Assembly: GCA_045598285.1 (NCBI GenBank)
Contig: JAZLLU010000025.1
Coordinates: 12,393-76,392 of the forward strand
Reading direction: 5' to 3'
Length of the DNA stretch: 64,000 bases
Source: RGIG5612 sp045598285
Lineage (GTDB): Bacteria > Bacillota > Clostridia > Lachnospirales > Lachnospiraceae
Made by a program: the position numbers and the translations under genes. Shown here in pieces: positions 24,152-33,258 of this stretch. The notes under the pieces are model-generated. The model did not search any database and was not told where the DNA came from. It saw only the letters and a list, made by a program, of their open reading frames with translations. Positions within the stretch are counted from its first letter, which is position 1; each line of letters opens with the position of its first letter.

Positions 24152-25045
24152 CTAAAACAAACCCATAATCTTTGCTTGCAAAATACCGCCTACAAGCGTG
24201 CTTCCCGAATTAATAAGAAAATCTCTTAAAGCAATCATTGCACTTTTAATAATTTGCGGCTTGTTTTTTTCATCAATTTTATCTCGTATATCCTCCAACA
24301 GCTCAAGAGCTTTTTCTTCATTTTCTTTATTTATTTCTTCCTTTTTTATTTTTTCTTCAATTACAAAAATAACCTCTTTTATTTTTTCGTAATCAAATCC
24401 TTCGTTTTCATTTTTAAAATCAATTGCTGATTGATTTATATCTCCATTAATAATATTAGCTGAACCATAATAAATATTTACCATATTGGGCAATTCCTTT
24501 GCTGTCTTTTTTTCGTCCTCATTAAACATGTATTCTTTTCCAAAAACTCCATTTTTTTCAAGTTCTATTGTCCAATCCAAAACCACATTCTTTACTTTTT
24601 CAATAACAGCCAAAACTGAAGCTGTTGACACATGCAGTGTAACTTGCATATCGATAGGCGGATTGCATGCTTTATTAATAACATTTTGGACTTTCCCCGT
24701 ATATTCAAAAATTATACTCGTATTATTTTTTTCACATAATGCTATTATTTCTGAAATGGATTGATAAAGCTTAAATGTAGTTAGTCGTTCTTCTATTTCT
24801 TGATTACTGACAACGACTGGAATCCATCCATTAAAAGGATTAAAAGATTTTATTGACCCTTTCACAGTTCGATAATCTGGAACTAACTCCAGTGTTGAAT
24901 AACCATTCAATTCATAATTAATCCATTTATCAAAATCTGATAAATTAAGCTTGGATGCAATTAAATGTGCATGGCGCAGTACGCTAGTAACATCGCATTC
25001 TGATGAAGAGATTTCTTTTTGAAGTTCAATAATAGCACTACTCAT
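24152..25045 (-). CDS. AbiTii-domain protein
   Basis: ATG at 25045 follows AAAGGAG and is preferred to a start nine codons upstream. The N-terminal 110 residues match the AbiTii domain: SSAIIELQKEISSSECDVTS, LRHAHLIASKLNLSDFDKWI, NYELNGY and the later FNPFNGWIPV. The rest is helical and rich in Glu and Lys (residues 215-270) and ends in a weakly hydrophobic tail. AbiTii is a phage-abortive-infection domain of unknown mechanism. Its place after a DUF4062 gene, 195 bases away, and next to abiE supports a defence role. Confidence 0.8.
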   Translation of the reverse strand: MSSAIIELQKEISSSECDVTSVLRHAHLIASKLNLSDFDKWINYELNGYSTLELVPDYRTVKGSIKSFNPFNGWIPVVVSNQEIEERLTTFKLYQSISEIIALCEKNNTSIIFEYTGKVQNVINKACNPPIDMQVTLHVSTASVLAVIEKVKNVVLDWTIELEKNGVFGKEYMFNEDEKKTAKELPNMVNIYYGSANIINGDINQSAIDFKNENEGFDYEKIKEVIFVIEEKIKKEEINKENEEKALELLEDIRDKIDEKNKPQIIKSAMIALRDFLINSGSTLVGGILQAKIMGLF

Positions 25046-25240
25046 TTTTACTCCTTTTATTACTAACCGCAAAAAATTAATTATAACTCTTTAGCATTTC
25101 TTAAATTATTCTTGAAAAATATGTGTATTCATATCAATATTTATATAATTATTATATGCCTTCCCGCCTCGAAATGTATTTTATCTTGTAATTTATAGCA
25201 ATCTAAGTAAAATAATATTCGTTAAAACTCTGTTTTATTT

Positions 25241-28000
25241 TTATGTATTGAATTCACTATTCTCACGCATTGCAACATACCGCACAAGATAGTTGTTATC
25301 TGACTTTCCTTTGTTTATTATTTGCTCCAAATACGAATCATCCTCGTATACTTGTATCTTAGCAAGACGCGTCAGTATTGCAATTTTAGTTGACGGTAAT
25401 CCAGAGTCCATAATTAACGATAACCGGATTAGCGCAAGGCGTCTTGCATTTACAAAGTTAGTTAATTCAATAAGACTTCTTGTTGCGGCATACTTCACAG
25501 CACATTCCTTATGTTTTGACATAAAAATACTATAATATAAAAATGCTGATATAAGAGTTTCATCTTCAAATTGACCTTTTACACATTCCAAAAAATCTGT
25601 GATAATTTTCAAAAACTGTACAATGGTATATGCTTCCGATGAATCTGTCGAATATAACTGATTAAGTAACAATTCGTGTCCTGGTTCGAAAGAACTGTGC
25701 ATAAAAAGTCGATATTGAAATGAGAGTATGTAATTTGTATCTTTTGAGAAAAAGCCCTCTTCATTTCCAATAGAAAAAACTGCTGCGCTGTCTGTCATTT
25801 TATTACTTACTTCATTCCAAATTTCATTTTGCTCGAGATTTTTGAAATATAAAAGTTGCAAAAGGTTAAGTGCCGCTCTTTTAGCCTGTATTGTTTGTTT
25901 TTCTGAAGAAAGAGTTTCAAGTCCTACATCAATAATGTTTTTTAATAATTCTTTGTTGAGAATAATCGCATTTGTTTTTATGATATTATAAACCACATTC
26001 AGGCTTTCATAGGCATATCCAGAATATACTCCATTCTCTCCCTGCGTTTTATTTCGAGATTTTGCTTCCTCTAAATATGATTTAATATATTCAGAAAAAT
26101 TTTGACCTCGTTGTGCTGACATTTCCAATAGAAAAGTATGCTCATAAAAGTTTTTATATTTTGTCGCTATTTCTGTCTCAAGTTCTTCGTATGATATCTC
26201 TGTAGTCTTACAAAAACTAATGATTGCAGAAGAATAGTATTGATCGAAAAGTTGCTCGTTTTCTTTTGATGTAACGTCAATTAATATCTCCTTTACCTTA
26301 ATCTGATCCTCACATTCTAAAGTCGCAAAGTCAATATTTTGAAGTATTTGGAAACAATTTATATAAAACCGTGCTAGCCCATGATGAAATACTTCACTTA
26401 TAAAAGCTACAACATCCTTGCCTACTGCACGATGCGTGTTTTGCCTGAAAAAATCGAAAATATATGTATTAACATTAAATATTCGGTGCTCATCCTCAAC
26501 CCATAGCATAGCATAATCAATTAATTCCTTATAAAGATCAGCATAAGCCGTATCGCTCATATAATATCCTAGTCGGCTTGCCAAAAGATATTTAGACATT
26601 TTTTGATGAACAGGATCAAACATATTATTTATACAGTCCAAAAAAATATTCATGTCCTGACCATTAAGAATATCTACTGATTGATTATATGTCCTGATTA
26701 CTGCATCAAGTTTTTTTGCATCTCTGTTGATAACAAGATATTTAATGTATTCAACCAGTAAATCATGGTCTTCATAAAGCGTACATAGCATTGAATAGAT
26801 GGAAATTAGTCTGTCTCGAGTAATTTCTGTTTGGACAATAGCTCCATATATCTCTGCAATGCAAAAAGCATTGGCAAGTGGGGCGAAAATCTGATCCAGT
26901 CCGCCATAATTCGTAGTGTAAGGAGAGATAGTTAGCTGAGAATAGTATTTTTGGGCAATCTTATCTTGCATATTCTCAACTTGTCTGTCTAAGTACGGAA
27001 AATAAACTGGCTCATCGCTCGTATCAATAAATTTTTGTCCTGGATTTTCAAGTGTGATTGTACTATTTCTCTCATCAATGAGCCCTTGAATATATCGGAT
27101 ATCAATTGCAATATCGTTTGCAATCCATACTGGAATACTTTGCTTCTTTATCACAAATGAGATAGCCTGCTGGAGCAATGCAAGACAGTCGTCATATTTT
27201 GAGAGATAATATAATTTTTGGGCCTGATATCGCAACGACAAAACCTTACATATTTCTCCGTTATTCTCTTTTAATACTTCACTACTAATACTGTCGATAA
27301 TGCCTTCATCAAAAGTCTTTTCAAATATCACCATTTGCAAATGCTTTGAAAGTAGTCTTTCGAGCGGTGTTTCCTCCGTCTCCTTCTTTAGCGAGTTCGC
27401 TGGAAGAATTCTTTTTGTGAACACATTTGCAACATGGGGATATTTCGAAAAACTTGTTACTATAAGCGAATGTGTTTCGGTATTGAGATATTTGTCCGCT
27501 GTAGTCTCAACTTCAGGCTTTTCGCTAGAAAACGTTTCGTCTTTTCGCTTGTATACCATAATAACATCCTGCATCACACTATCGTACGCCTTTAAAACGA
27601 TATCAGAAAACTCGTGTACAATAAAATATTTTTGAGAAAGAGAAACCTTGATTTCTTCCTGCATGGGAGTAGCTTCTTTCTTGTTCTCATCACAAAAAAG
27701 ATAGAGGAGTCTTAAATGCTTATCTTTTGCTCTTTTTTCCTCACTTAAAACCGCAGGAGAAACTCCATCCTCATTATCAACAAGAAATATGCAGAGATTT
27801 GAACCATCAACATACTCCAAATAAGCACTCTGCGTATCCTCGCTACTTGCAGGATCCGTTTCAAAAACATACGTTTCTACCAATCCTGTTACATCTAACA
27901 GCTTTTTCAACGCCTTCCTTGCAACAGTATATTTACCTCCACATTTAGAACTAATAAAAACTCTCAGCTTATGTTCAATACCTGTATAACTCACAAACAT
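25241..28000 (-). CDS. Large protein with DUF4062/TIR-like N-terminus and helical C-terminus
   Basis: In 919 residues, about 10-150 look like a DUF4062/TIR-type alpha-beta domain: LRVFISSKCGGKYTVARKAL, then YLEYVDGSNLCIFLV and HLRLLYLFCDENKKEA. The remaining 750 residues are all helical, with HEAT/TPR-like content (for example VKYAATRSLIELTNFVNARR near the end), and could be the sensing part. That is the layout of many phage-defence proteins, a small signalling or effector domain on a big helical sensor. I do not recognise the full-length family. It lies between the 50-residue basic protein and the AbiTii gene on one strand. Confidence 0.6.
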   Translation of the reverse strand: MFVSYTGIEHKLRVFISSKCGGKYTVARKALKKLLDVTGLVETYVFETDPASSEDTQSAYLEYVDGSNLCIFLVDNEDGVSPAVLSEEKRAKDKHLRLLYLFCDENKKEATPMQEEIKVSLSQKYFIVHEFSDIVLKAYDSVMQDVIMVYKRKDETFSSEKPEVETTADKYLNTETHSLIVTSFSKYPHVANVFTKRILPANSLKKETEETPLERLLSKHLQMVIFEKTFDEGIIDSISSEVLKENNGEICKVLSLRYQAQKLYYLSKYDDCLALLQQAISFVIKKQSIPVWIANDIAIDIRYIQGLIDERNSTITLENPGQKFIDTSDEPVYFPYLDRQVENMQDKIAQKYYSQLTISPYTTNYGGLDQIFAPLANAFCIAEIYGAIVQTEITRDRLISIYSMLCTLYEDHDLLVEYIKYLVINRDAKKLDAVIRTYNQSVDILNGQDMNIFLDCINNMFDPVHQKMSKYLLASRLGYYMSDTAYADLYKELIDYAMLWVEDEHRIFNVNTYIFDFFRQNTHRAVGKDVVAFISEVFHHGLARFYINCFQILQNIDFATLECEDQIKVKEILIDVTSKENEQLFDQYYSSAIISFCKTTEISYEELETEIATKYKNFYEHTFLLEMSAQRGQNFSEYIKSYLEEAKSRNKTQGENGVYSGYAYESLNVVYNIIKTNAIILNKELLKNIIDVGLETLSSEKQTIQAKRAALNLLQLLYFKNLEQNEIWNEVSNKMTDSAAVFSIGNEEGFFSKDTNYILSFQYRLFMHSSFEPGHELLLNQLYSTDSSEAYTIVQFLKIITDFLECVKGQFEDETLISAFLYYSIFMSKHKECAVKYAATRSLIELTNFVNARRLALIRLSLIMDSGLPSTKIAILTRLAKIQVYEDDSYLEQIINKGKSDNNYLVRYVAMRENSEFNT

Positions 28001-28077
28001 TCCCTTCCATTCAAAACAATACTACTTCTTTATGTCTTTATCTTTTTTGCAATAATAAAAGCAATCTGTTTTTTCAA

Positions 28078-28230
28078 TCAACGACTTTTCTTTTTTGTCG
28101 ATGGTCTTTGTGACAAAGCAGAGCCAGCAGCCGTCTTAGATGCCTTACTCGTTCTACCGTCCCTCAAAACTTTTGAAGCAGCACTTGCAGCTTGTTTTGA
28201 TGTGACTTTTTTTCTATTATCAGTAGCCAT
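28078..28230 (-). CDS. Small basic protein upstream of the DUF4062 gene
   Basis: ATG at 28230 has an ideal AGGAGG and gives 50 residues, MATDNRKKVTSKQAASAASK then VLRDGRTSKASKTAAGSALS and a lysine-rich end. It is full of Lys, Arg, Ala, Ser and Thr and has two A/S-A-S-K-V/A-L repeats, resembling a histone tail. Small proteins of this composition occur in many bacteria without an assigned role. It heads the presumed defence operon, 77 bases ahead of the large protein, with its own consensus promoter. It may be a regulator, nucleic-acid binder or partner of the large protein. Confidence 0.75.
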   Translation of the reverse strand: MATDNRKKVTSKQAASAASKVLRDGRTSKASKTAAGSALSQRPSTKKKSR

Positions 28231-28298
28231 ACGTTTTCCTCCTAAAATCATATTTAGAGAAACACCCAAAATATCATTTACCATTTCTCTATGGATTC

Positions 28299-28326
28299 AT
28301 TTTATCAATTTTAATAGTAAAGTCAA
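28299..28326 (-). promoter_or_regulatory. Promoter of the small-protein/DUF4062 operon
   Basis: TTGACT (28326-28321), 16 bases, TAAAAT (28304-28299), giving a 5' UTR of about 60 nt before the ATG at 28230. Confidence 0.65.
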
Positions 28327-28343
28327 TAACTGCACAAGCATTT

Positions 28344-28378
28344 ATATCCACAAAATATTGTGGATATCGCGTGGATAA
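28344..28378. promoter_or_regulatory. Palindrome and cluster of DnaA-box-like sites
   Basis: TATCCACAA-AATA-TTGTGGATA (28345-28366) is a perfect inverted repeat 18 bases upstream of the -35 box. Three 9-mers, 28344-28352, 28359-28367 and 28370-28378, each match the DnaA box TTATCCACA (or its complement) at eight of nine positions. The site may be an operator of the defence operon, a DnaA-binding cluster, or both. Confidence 0.45.
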
Positions 28379-28440
28379 ATATACTATATATAGATTTTCA
28401 ACATTATACTATTACATATAAATCTTTGCTCTATGTTCTT

Positions 28441-28620
28441 AATATATTGTCATCTCACAGCCATATCAATCCAAATAATAAACGATTATTTTTTGACATT
28501 CCAACCAATGTTGATAGTCGACATAAAACTTTGTTCTCAATAATGTCTGTGAAAATTTTGTTTTTCATGTTCCGCAAGCTTGTGTTCAGAGAAATTCGGA
28601 GTACTTCTCGACCTTTTGCC
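28441..28620. repeat. Dispersed repeat, copy D
   Basis: Bases 28477-28518 are nearly identical to 106-155 of copy A (ACGATTA, TTTTTGACATTCCAACCA, GTTGATAGT), including the embedded minus-strand promoter. About 40 bases on, TTTTTCATGTTCCGC and AAATTCGGA follow the start of the A/B core. Weaker traces occur at about 30070-30130 (TTTTTCATGTTTAG, AGTACTTTTCGAC) and 37543-37610 (ACATTCATAC, AAATCAAATTATAA). Within 28231-28916 there is no gene; besides this repeat it holds the operators above and a 44-base imperfect direct repeat (28677-28721 and 28742-28786). Confidence 0.6.
28475..28504 (-). promoter_or_regulatory. Promoter-like element in repeat copy D
   Basis: TTGGAA (28504-28499), 18 bases, TATTAT (28480-28475) on the minus strand, the same as in copy A. 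It could add transcription of the small-protein operon starting 245 bases downstream. Confidence 0.35.
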
Positions 28621-28861
28621 ACTGATCTTGTATTTTCACTGGAGTATTACACCGATTTCATTTGTTTATAAACTTTAAGAGCGATTAGATTTGTTCACTT
28701 AGCAGGGCTTTACTTCGATTTGCTTGCACCAACGGTTTTGCAAGTAATTAGATTTGTATACTTAATAGCTCTTTACTCCGATTTTGTTCATGTTTCGCCA
28801 GAAATCTACATCGCGAAGCTACTGATTGGTCTGCTTTCAACACCACCGGCTTAAACAAACA

Positions 28862-28883
28862 GGGCTTGGCGTCAGCCAAGCCC
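28862..28883 (-). terminator. Terminator hairpin ending the exopolysaccharide locus
   Basis: GGGCTTGGC-GTCA-GCCAAGCCC is a perfect nine-pair stem 34 bases after the Wzz-like stop. Read on the minus strand it is followed by TGTTTGTTT, a weak U-tract. Confidence 0.75.
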
Positions 28884-28916
28884 CGAAGGTTAATCATCTC
28901 TTAAATTCCGTGCTAC

Positions 28917-29972
28917 CTACTCTAGCACAATCGCGCCGATAATATTAATTCCGTACTTAGAGCACAACAAGCATTCATCATGAATATCTTTGTCTGTTGA
29001 AACTTCAATCTGCTCAACGAGAACTGCTCCGTCCATTTTTGCCATATCTTGCAGTGCGTCAGCTTTAGCTAAAACATTTTTAATTACTGTAATATTTAAG
29101 TTGTCTGAAAGTTTATTAACTATTGCTTCCATTAAATTGCAATCATTTTCAACGTCCGTAATTAAACATATATTGGAAAGGGCTGATTTTTCTGCTGCTA
29201 TTTGAATCTTTGCTGCCGTCAATTCAACATTCTCATCAAAATCTAACTTATGTTTATTCTTTCTTCTTGCTTTTCTTAATGCATCGTCAAATTTAGTTTT
29301 ATGTTTTCTGTTAAATTCTGTATCACTATCAAATGTTCCAAGTATTTGGAATCCAAAGCCATCTTCAAGATCGTAAACAGTTTTAATTGTTTTGGATATA
29401 GCATATTTTATTGCTAAAACAATCGCAGCAACTATTAATCCTATAAAAGCTCCAATTACAATATATTTTAGACTAATTGTTCTCTTAACTACCGGAGCAT
29501 CAATATCTGTATCTCCATTTTGTTCAATAGTGTTACCTGTCAAAAAGCTAAAATATTTCCATTGATTTTCCGAAAATTTATCTAAATAGTTTTGCAATTT
29601 TAGTCTTGCATCTATTTCATCATTATAATAAGTCCATTTGCTTATATAAACTTCTTTAGATTCTGGATTTACTGGGTTTTCTGGAGCTTGTTGAATTTCT
29701 TGAAATCGCTCCCAATATTCAACGCCCTGCTCAACAAAACTAATTCCTCTAGGGGTTAACACTTTTTCCCATTTAACTTCATCAAGTGGTACTCCATCAA
29801 CATCATCAGCTACTGTTTGCGTTTGAAAATCACTTGCATTTCCGCTCTTAAACCATCCATAAGCACCTAAAACAACAGTACCTATCACCAAACAAATAAT
29901 AAGTGCACGCCATCTTTGGCAAATATAAAGCAACATATCAAACAAACTAATTTCTTTTTCACGATTTTCCAT
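28917..29972 (-). CDS. Wzz-like chain-length/tyrosine-kinase modulator with degenerate kinase-like tail
   Basis: The 351-residue protein has a cytoplasmic start ISLFDMLLYICQRWRALIIC leading into a first membrane helix, an extracytoplasmic stretch of about 120 residues, and a second helix near 170-190 (YIVIGAFIGLIVAAIVLAI). The last 160 residues have the alpha-beta pattern of BY-kinase domains (VELTAAKIQIAAEKSALSNI) but no Walker A loop. It probably controls polymer length in a Wzy pathway without being a kinase. It is the last gene of the exopolysaccharide locus. A copy of part of its C-terminus persists at 34164-34287. Confidence 0.7.
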   Translation of the reverse strand: MENREKEISLFDMLLYICQRWRALIICLVIGTVVLGAYGWFKSGNASDFQTQTVADDVDGVPLDEVKWEKVLTPRGISFVEQGVEYWERFQEIQQAPENPVNPESKEVYISKWTYYNDEIDARLKLQNYLDKFSENQWKYFSFLTGNTIEQNGDTDIDAPVVKRTISLKYIVIGAFIGLIVAAIVLAIKYAISKTIKTVYDLEDGFGFQILGTFDSDTEFNRKHKTKFDDALRKARRKNKHKLDFDENVELTAAKIQIAAEKSALSNICLITDVENDCNLMEAIVNKLSDNLNITVIKNVLAKADALQDMAKMDGAVLVEQIEVSTDKDIHDECLLCSKYGINIIGAIVLE

Positions 29973-30237
29973 AGGAATCCCCTTACGTTATATTTGATTA
30001 TTAATTATACAGCACTTTCTTATTTTTTGTCTAATCGATTTTTAAGTTCTATGATGATTTTGAATATTTTATTTTTCATGTTTAGTTGAGATTTGGTTAA
30101 GATAGAAATCAGAGTACTTTTCGACTTTTTGATGCCAATTGAAAATGAATGAGTAACCTTTTAAAAACATTTTTCATTGCTGAACCGAATATGAATATTA
30201 TTGTCAAACACAAATAAACCAAAGACATATCAACTCA

Positions 30238-31431
30238 CTATACTTTATTCTCACACATCTCTTCTATCTTTTTTATAATTTGCTCTGCACATAAATTTTT
30301 TTGTGCATATTCCATAAATAATTTTACTTTCTTATCATGTCCAGTAGAATTAATAGCATTATATATTGCCGCCATATAATCTTCATTTACTATCTCATAT
30401 ATATACTCTTTATAGCAATTTGGCATGCCGTCTAACATACACGCAACCACACGTTTTCCTGTTAATAAATATTCTATATTTTTTGAAGGGAATGAATATT
30501 TTGTATATTCCGAATCATTCAGCCTTGTGTTTATCAAGATGTCTGCTTCTGACACTATCTTTAGCGCTTCAGCCGGCAACAACTGACCTAAATATTTAAT
30601 TCGCTCATCTACTTTTGACATCCTTATAACATATCCTTCTTCATCTCCTGCACCACAAATAGTTAGTCTCAATCTGGCATCGCTATTGTCGACAAACGAA
30701 CTTATAAAATTTCTAATCCCAAATGCCGTCTGCAATCCTCCAGCATAAACAATATTGATAACCTTTTTATCATTAATAGTGTTTATAACTGATGTCTTTG
30801 CAACAGATTCAACAATACCTTCTGCAACAAAATATGGACGCTTACCAATTTTTAATACATCCCTCATATATTCCGTCAATACAACAAATGAATCAACATC
30901 CTTCATAAGACGATTCATTCTTTTTATATCTACTTTTTTTGCCAAATCATATATAAATGAATGCTTGAACAAATTCATATATTGTGGTAAATCTGGAACA
31001 TAGAAACAAATTTTGCTATCATTAGTAGCCTCTTTTAAATACCTTGCAGCTTCTAAATACGGTTGATGCGCACAATACACAATAATAAGATAACTTTTAC
31101 TTTTATCAACTAATAATTTTTCTTTGATTACTTTTTTTAGTTGATGTGCTCGCGAATAGTTTCTAATGCCCCATATATTAAAAAAAGAAACACAATAAAC
31201 ATTTTCATCATTAATTTGGGGTGCTCTATAGATTATTTTTCTATAGCCAATCGGGAATGCACCTATCAAAGGTGCCGATAACACCAAAAATTTTTTGCCA
31301 TTTTTTTCAAGGCCTTTTAACAATTTTTTTTGAAAAATATCTGCTGAATACCAAACTGCCCCTTTTGTATTATGGCAAATATCATCTTTTGCTTCATCAT
31401 GCAGTGGTCCACCAATAAATACAATCTCCAT
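30238..31431 (-). CDS. Glycosyltransferase, GT-B fold (group 1-like)
   Basis: ATG at 31431 follows GGAGGATATC and is chosen over a start five codons upstream. In 397 residues the C-terminal Rossmann half is recognisable: VINIVYAGGLQTAFGIRNFI, LTICGAGDEEGYV, IKYLGQLLPAEALKIVSEAD and FPSKNIEYLLTGK, the sugar-nucleotide site in which E is replaced by N. It transfers one sugar to a lipid-linked intermediate in the cytoplasm. It ends 265 bases before the Wzz-like gene; that gap has only faint traces of the dispersed repeat. Confidence 0.83.
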   Translation of the reverse strand: MEIVFIGGPLHDEAKDDICHNTKGAVWYSADIFQKKLLKGLEKNGKKFLVLSAPLIGAFPIGYRKIIYRAPQINDENVYCVSFFNIWGIRNYSRAHQLKKVIKEKLLVDKSKSYLIIVYCAHQPYLEAARYLKEATNDSKICFYVPDLPQYMNLFKHSFIYDLAKKVDIKRMNRLMKDVDSFVVLTEYMRDVLKIGKRPYFVAEGIVESVAKTSVINTINDKKVINIVYAGGLQTAFGIRNFISSFVDNSDARLRLTICGAGDEEGYVIRMSKVDERIKYLGQLLPAEALKIVSEADILINTRLNDSEYTKYSFPSKNIEYLLTGKRVVACMLDGMPNCYKEYIYEIVNEDYMAAIYNAINSTGHDKKVKLFMEYAQKNLCAEQIIKKIEEMCENKV

Positions 31432-31454
31432 AAAGATATCCTCCATTAGTAAAT

Positions 31455-32246
31455 CTATATGTTCACTTTTTTCCCAAAAATCCTCTTTTTTAATGCATTT
31501 AACGCATATCCTAGCTCATGAACTACACATTCTGCAAATGACAAATTTGGTTGAATCCTTAAACATTGAAAATATCGCTTTGAATTTTGAACCTTATTAC
31601 TGCTTTTAGAACCCGAAACCATCCTATAGCTAGCTAAATTCTCATTTAATCCATATGCAACAACTCCATTTCGCAAGTAATACATCCAAGTAAGGATATC
31701 CTCCAAATAACCTTTTTCCATGTGAAAATCAGGTATCTGCATTCTATCAACAACAACCGTTAAACATCCAATAATTGTATTACTCAAATATTTCTTATAT
31801 TCAATAGATTGTGGCACCTCAAACAGTCGTCTTTCTTTATCTTCTGAAGATTTAAAAACATCATACGCCGTAAACGTGAATGCATATTTATTCTTTCTCA
31901 TATAATTAATTTGTTTTTCCAATTTTTGTTTTTTCCATAAATCATCAGAGTCTATTAAAGCTATATATCTGCCTTGTGATATCTTTATTGCAGTATTACG
32001 TGCATAGGCGGCCCCAAAATTCTTGTCCAAGTTGACTAATTTTATTCGTGTATCTGCTTTCACATATTTAGCTATTACATCTACTGTATGATCTGTTGAA
32101 CAATCATTTACAATTATCATTTCCCAATTTGTATATGTTTGGCCAATTACACTTTCAATTGTTTCCTGTATTGTCGTTTCGCAATTGTATGCCGGAGTTA
32201 TAATAGAAACGAGCTCATTTAAAACTCCATTTTCACTAATCTCCAT
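31455..32246 (-). CDS. Family 2 glycosyltransferase
   Basis: A compact 263-residue GT2: VSIITPAYNCETTIQETI at the start, DHTVDVI, NFGAAYARNTAI and the DXD-type metal site YIALIDSDDLW. It adds one sugar to the growing unit, using a nucleotide-sugar donor. It overlaps the epimerase gene by 11 bases, and the next gene starts 24 bases downstream. Confidence 0.9.
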   Translation of the reverse strand: MEISENGVLNELVSIITPAYNCETTIQETIESVIGQTYTNWEMIIVNDCSTDHTVDVIAKYVKADTRIKLVNLDKNFGAAYARNTAIKISQGRYIALIDSDDLWKKQKLEKQINYMRKNKYAFTFTAYDVFKSSEDKERRLFEVPQSIEYKKYLSNTIIGCLTVVVDRMQIPDFHMEKGYLEDILTWMYYLRNGVVAYGLNENLASYRMVSGSKSSNKVQNSKRYFQCLRIQPNLSFAECVVHELGYALNALKKRIFGKKVNI

Positions 32247-33258
32247 ATAGCCGGCCCCCTTCTGTTTTTTTTATGCTCTCAATCAAACTCAATTTTTGAT
32301 AATTTAAGTTTTCATACGTACTAATATCGTGGTCACAAGCAAAATTTCCAAATGCTTTATTTATAAGTCTGCCTATCTTTCCTGGAACCTTACATCCAAT
32401 AGATAACGCTAACTTTGTAATTCCACCAACTAATACAATTTCTTTACACCTAACTTCTGCAATTTCTTTGACCATCAGACTTGTTTTAGTCCATTCAGCG
32501 TTTTGTGGAATGAGAACTATTGCATTCTCCTTAACTTCCTTCACCAACATAATCTGACAAAGAAACTCACATAAATTATCTATATGCAACATTGACCTCT
32601 GATTTTCAACATTTGGAAAAAAGGAAAGCTTCTTGGCAAGTTTTGCCAATGTAGGATAATTGCCCTTCGATCCTTTTCCATAGATCATTGGTGGTCTTAA
32701 AACAATAACCTTAAAATTGTCATCTGCAAGACTTCTCACAGCTACATCCGCCTGCAATTTCGAATCGCCATAAAAGTTAGCCGTTTTAGGAACGGTATTC
32801 TCATTTATAATCTTCTTTTTTCCATATGGTGCAGAATCACCATACACAATCATAGAAGACATAAATATAAATTCTTTTACTCCCTCATCCTTTGCCTTTT
32901 TGCATACCTCAATTGCAAGATCCGTATTTACTGCATAATATTTTTCTTTTACAGCCCCATCAGCATTTCCTACATCTACGTGAGCAATCCCTGCCACGTG
33001 ATAAACAATATCATAGTAGGAAAAATCTTTTTCTTTCCATGTTCCATCAATCGTATCGATAGCATCTGTCTTGAGAGAACCATAGTTTTCGGCTGCATAC
33101 CTAATGAATGATTCTCCGACATACGAGCCTACACCTGTAATCAAAACTCTCTTTTCTGCTTCTTTATTTACTTCAACCTTGTGTCCAAATCCAATATGCC
33201 CTATTATTTCAGCATCTGATTTGTCACAAGTGTAATTTCTTCCTACAGCATTGTTCAT
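32236..33258 (-). CDS. NAD-dependent epimerase/dehydratase
   Basis: An extended SDR of 340 residues with RVLITGVGSYVGESFIRYAA, a central IVYHVAGIAHVDVG, FMSSMIVYGDSAPYG and a YGDSKLQADVA that supplies Tyr and Lys. The nucleotide loop reads GVGSYVG, a slight variant of GxxGxxG. It resembles capsule-locus sugar epimerases and reductases found beside WcaJ/PglC-type transferases. Which nucleotide-sugar it uses is not clear. It overlaps the sugar transferase gene by four bases. Confidence 0.82.
   Translation of the reverse strand: MNNAVGRNYTCDKSDAEIIGHIGFGHKVEVNKEAEKRVLITGVGSYVGESFIRYAAENYGSLKTDAIDTIDGTWKEKDFSYYDIVYHVAGIAHVDVGNADGAVKEKYYAVNTDLAIEVCKKAKDEGVKEFIFMSSMIVYGDSAPYGKKKIINENTVPKTANFYGDSKLQADVAVRSLADDNFKVIVLRPPMIYGKGSKGNYPTLAKLAKKLSFFPNVENQRSMLHIDNLCEFLCQIMLVKEVKENAIVLIPQNAEWTKTSLMVKEIAEVRCKEIVLVGGITKLALSIGCKVPGKIGRLINKAFGNFACDHDISTYENLNYQKLSLIESIKKTEGGRLYGD

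Noticed and set aside
28677..28786. CRISPR-like array
   Set aside because: Only two imperfect units with no conserved short repeat and spacer pattern; no cas gene is present in the window.
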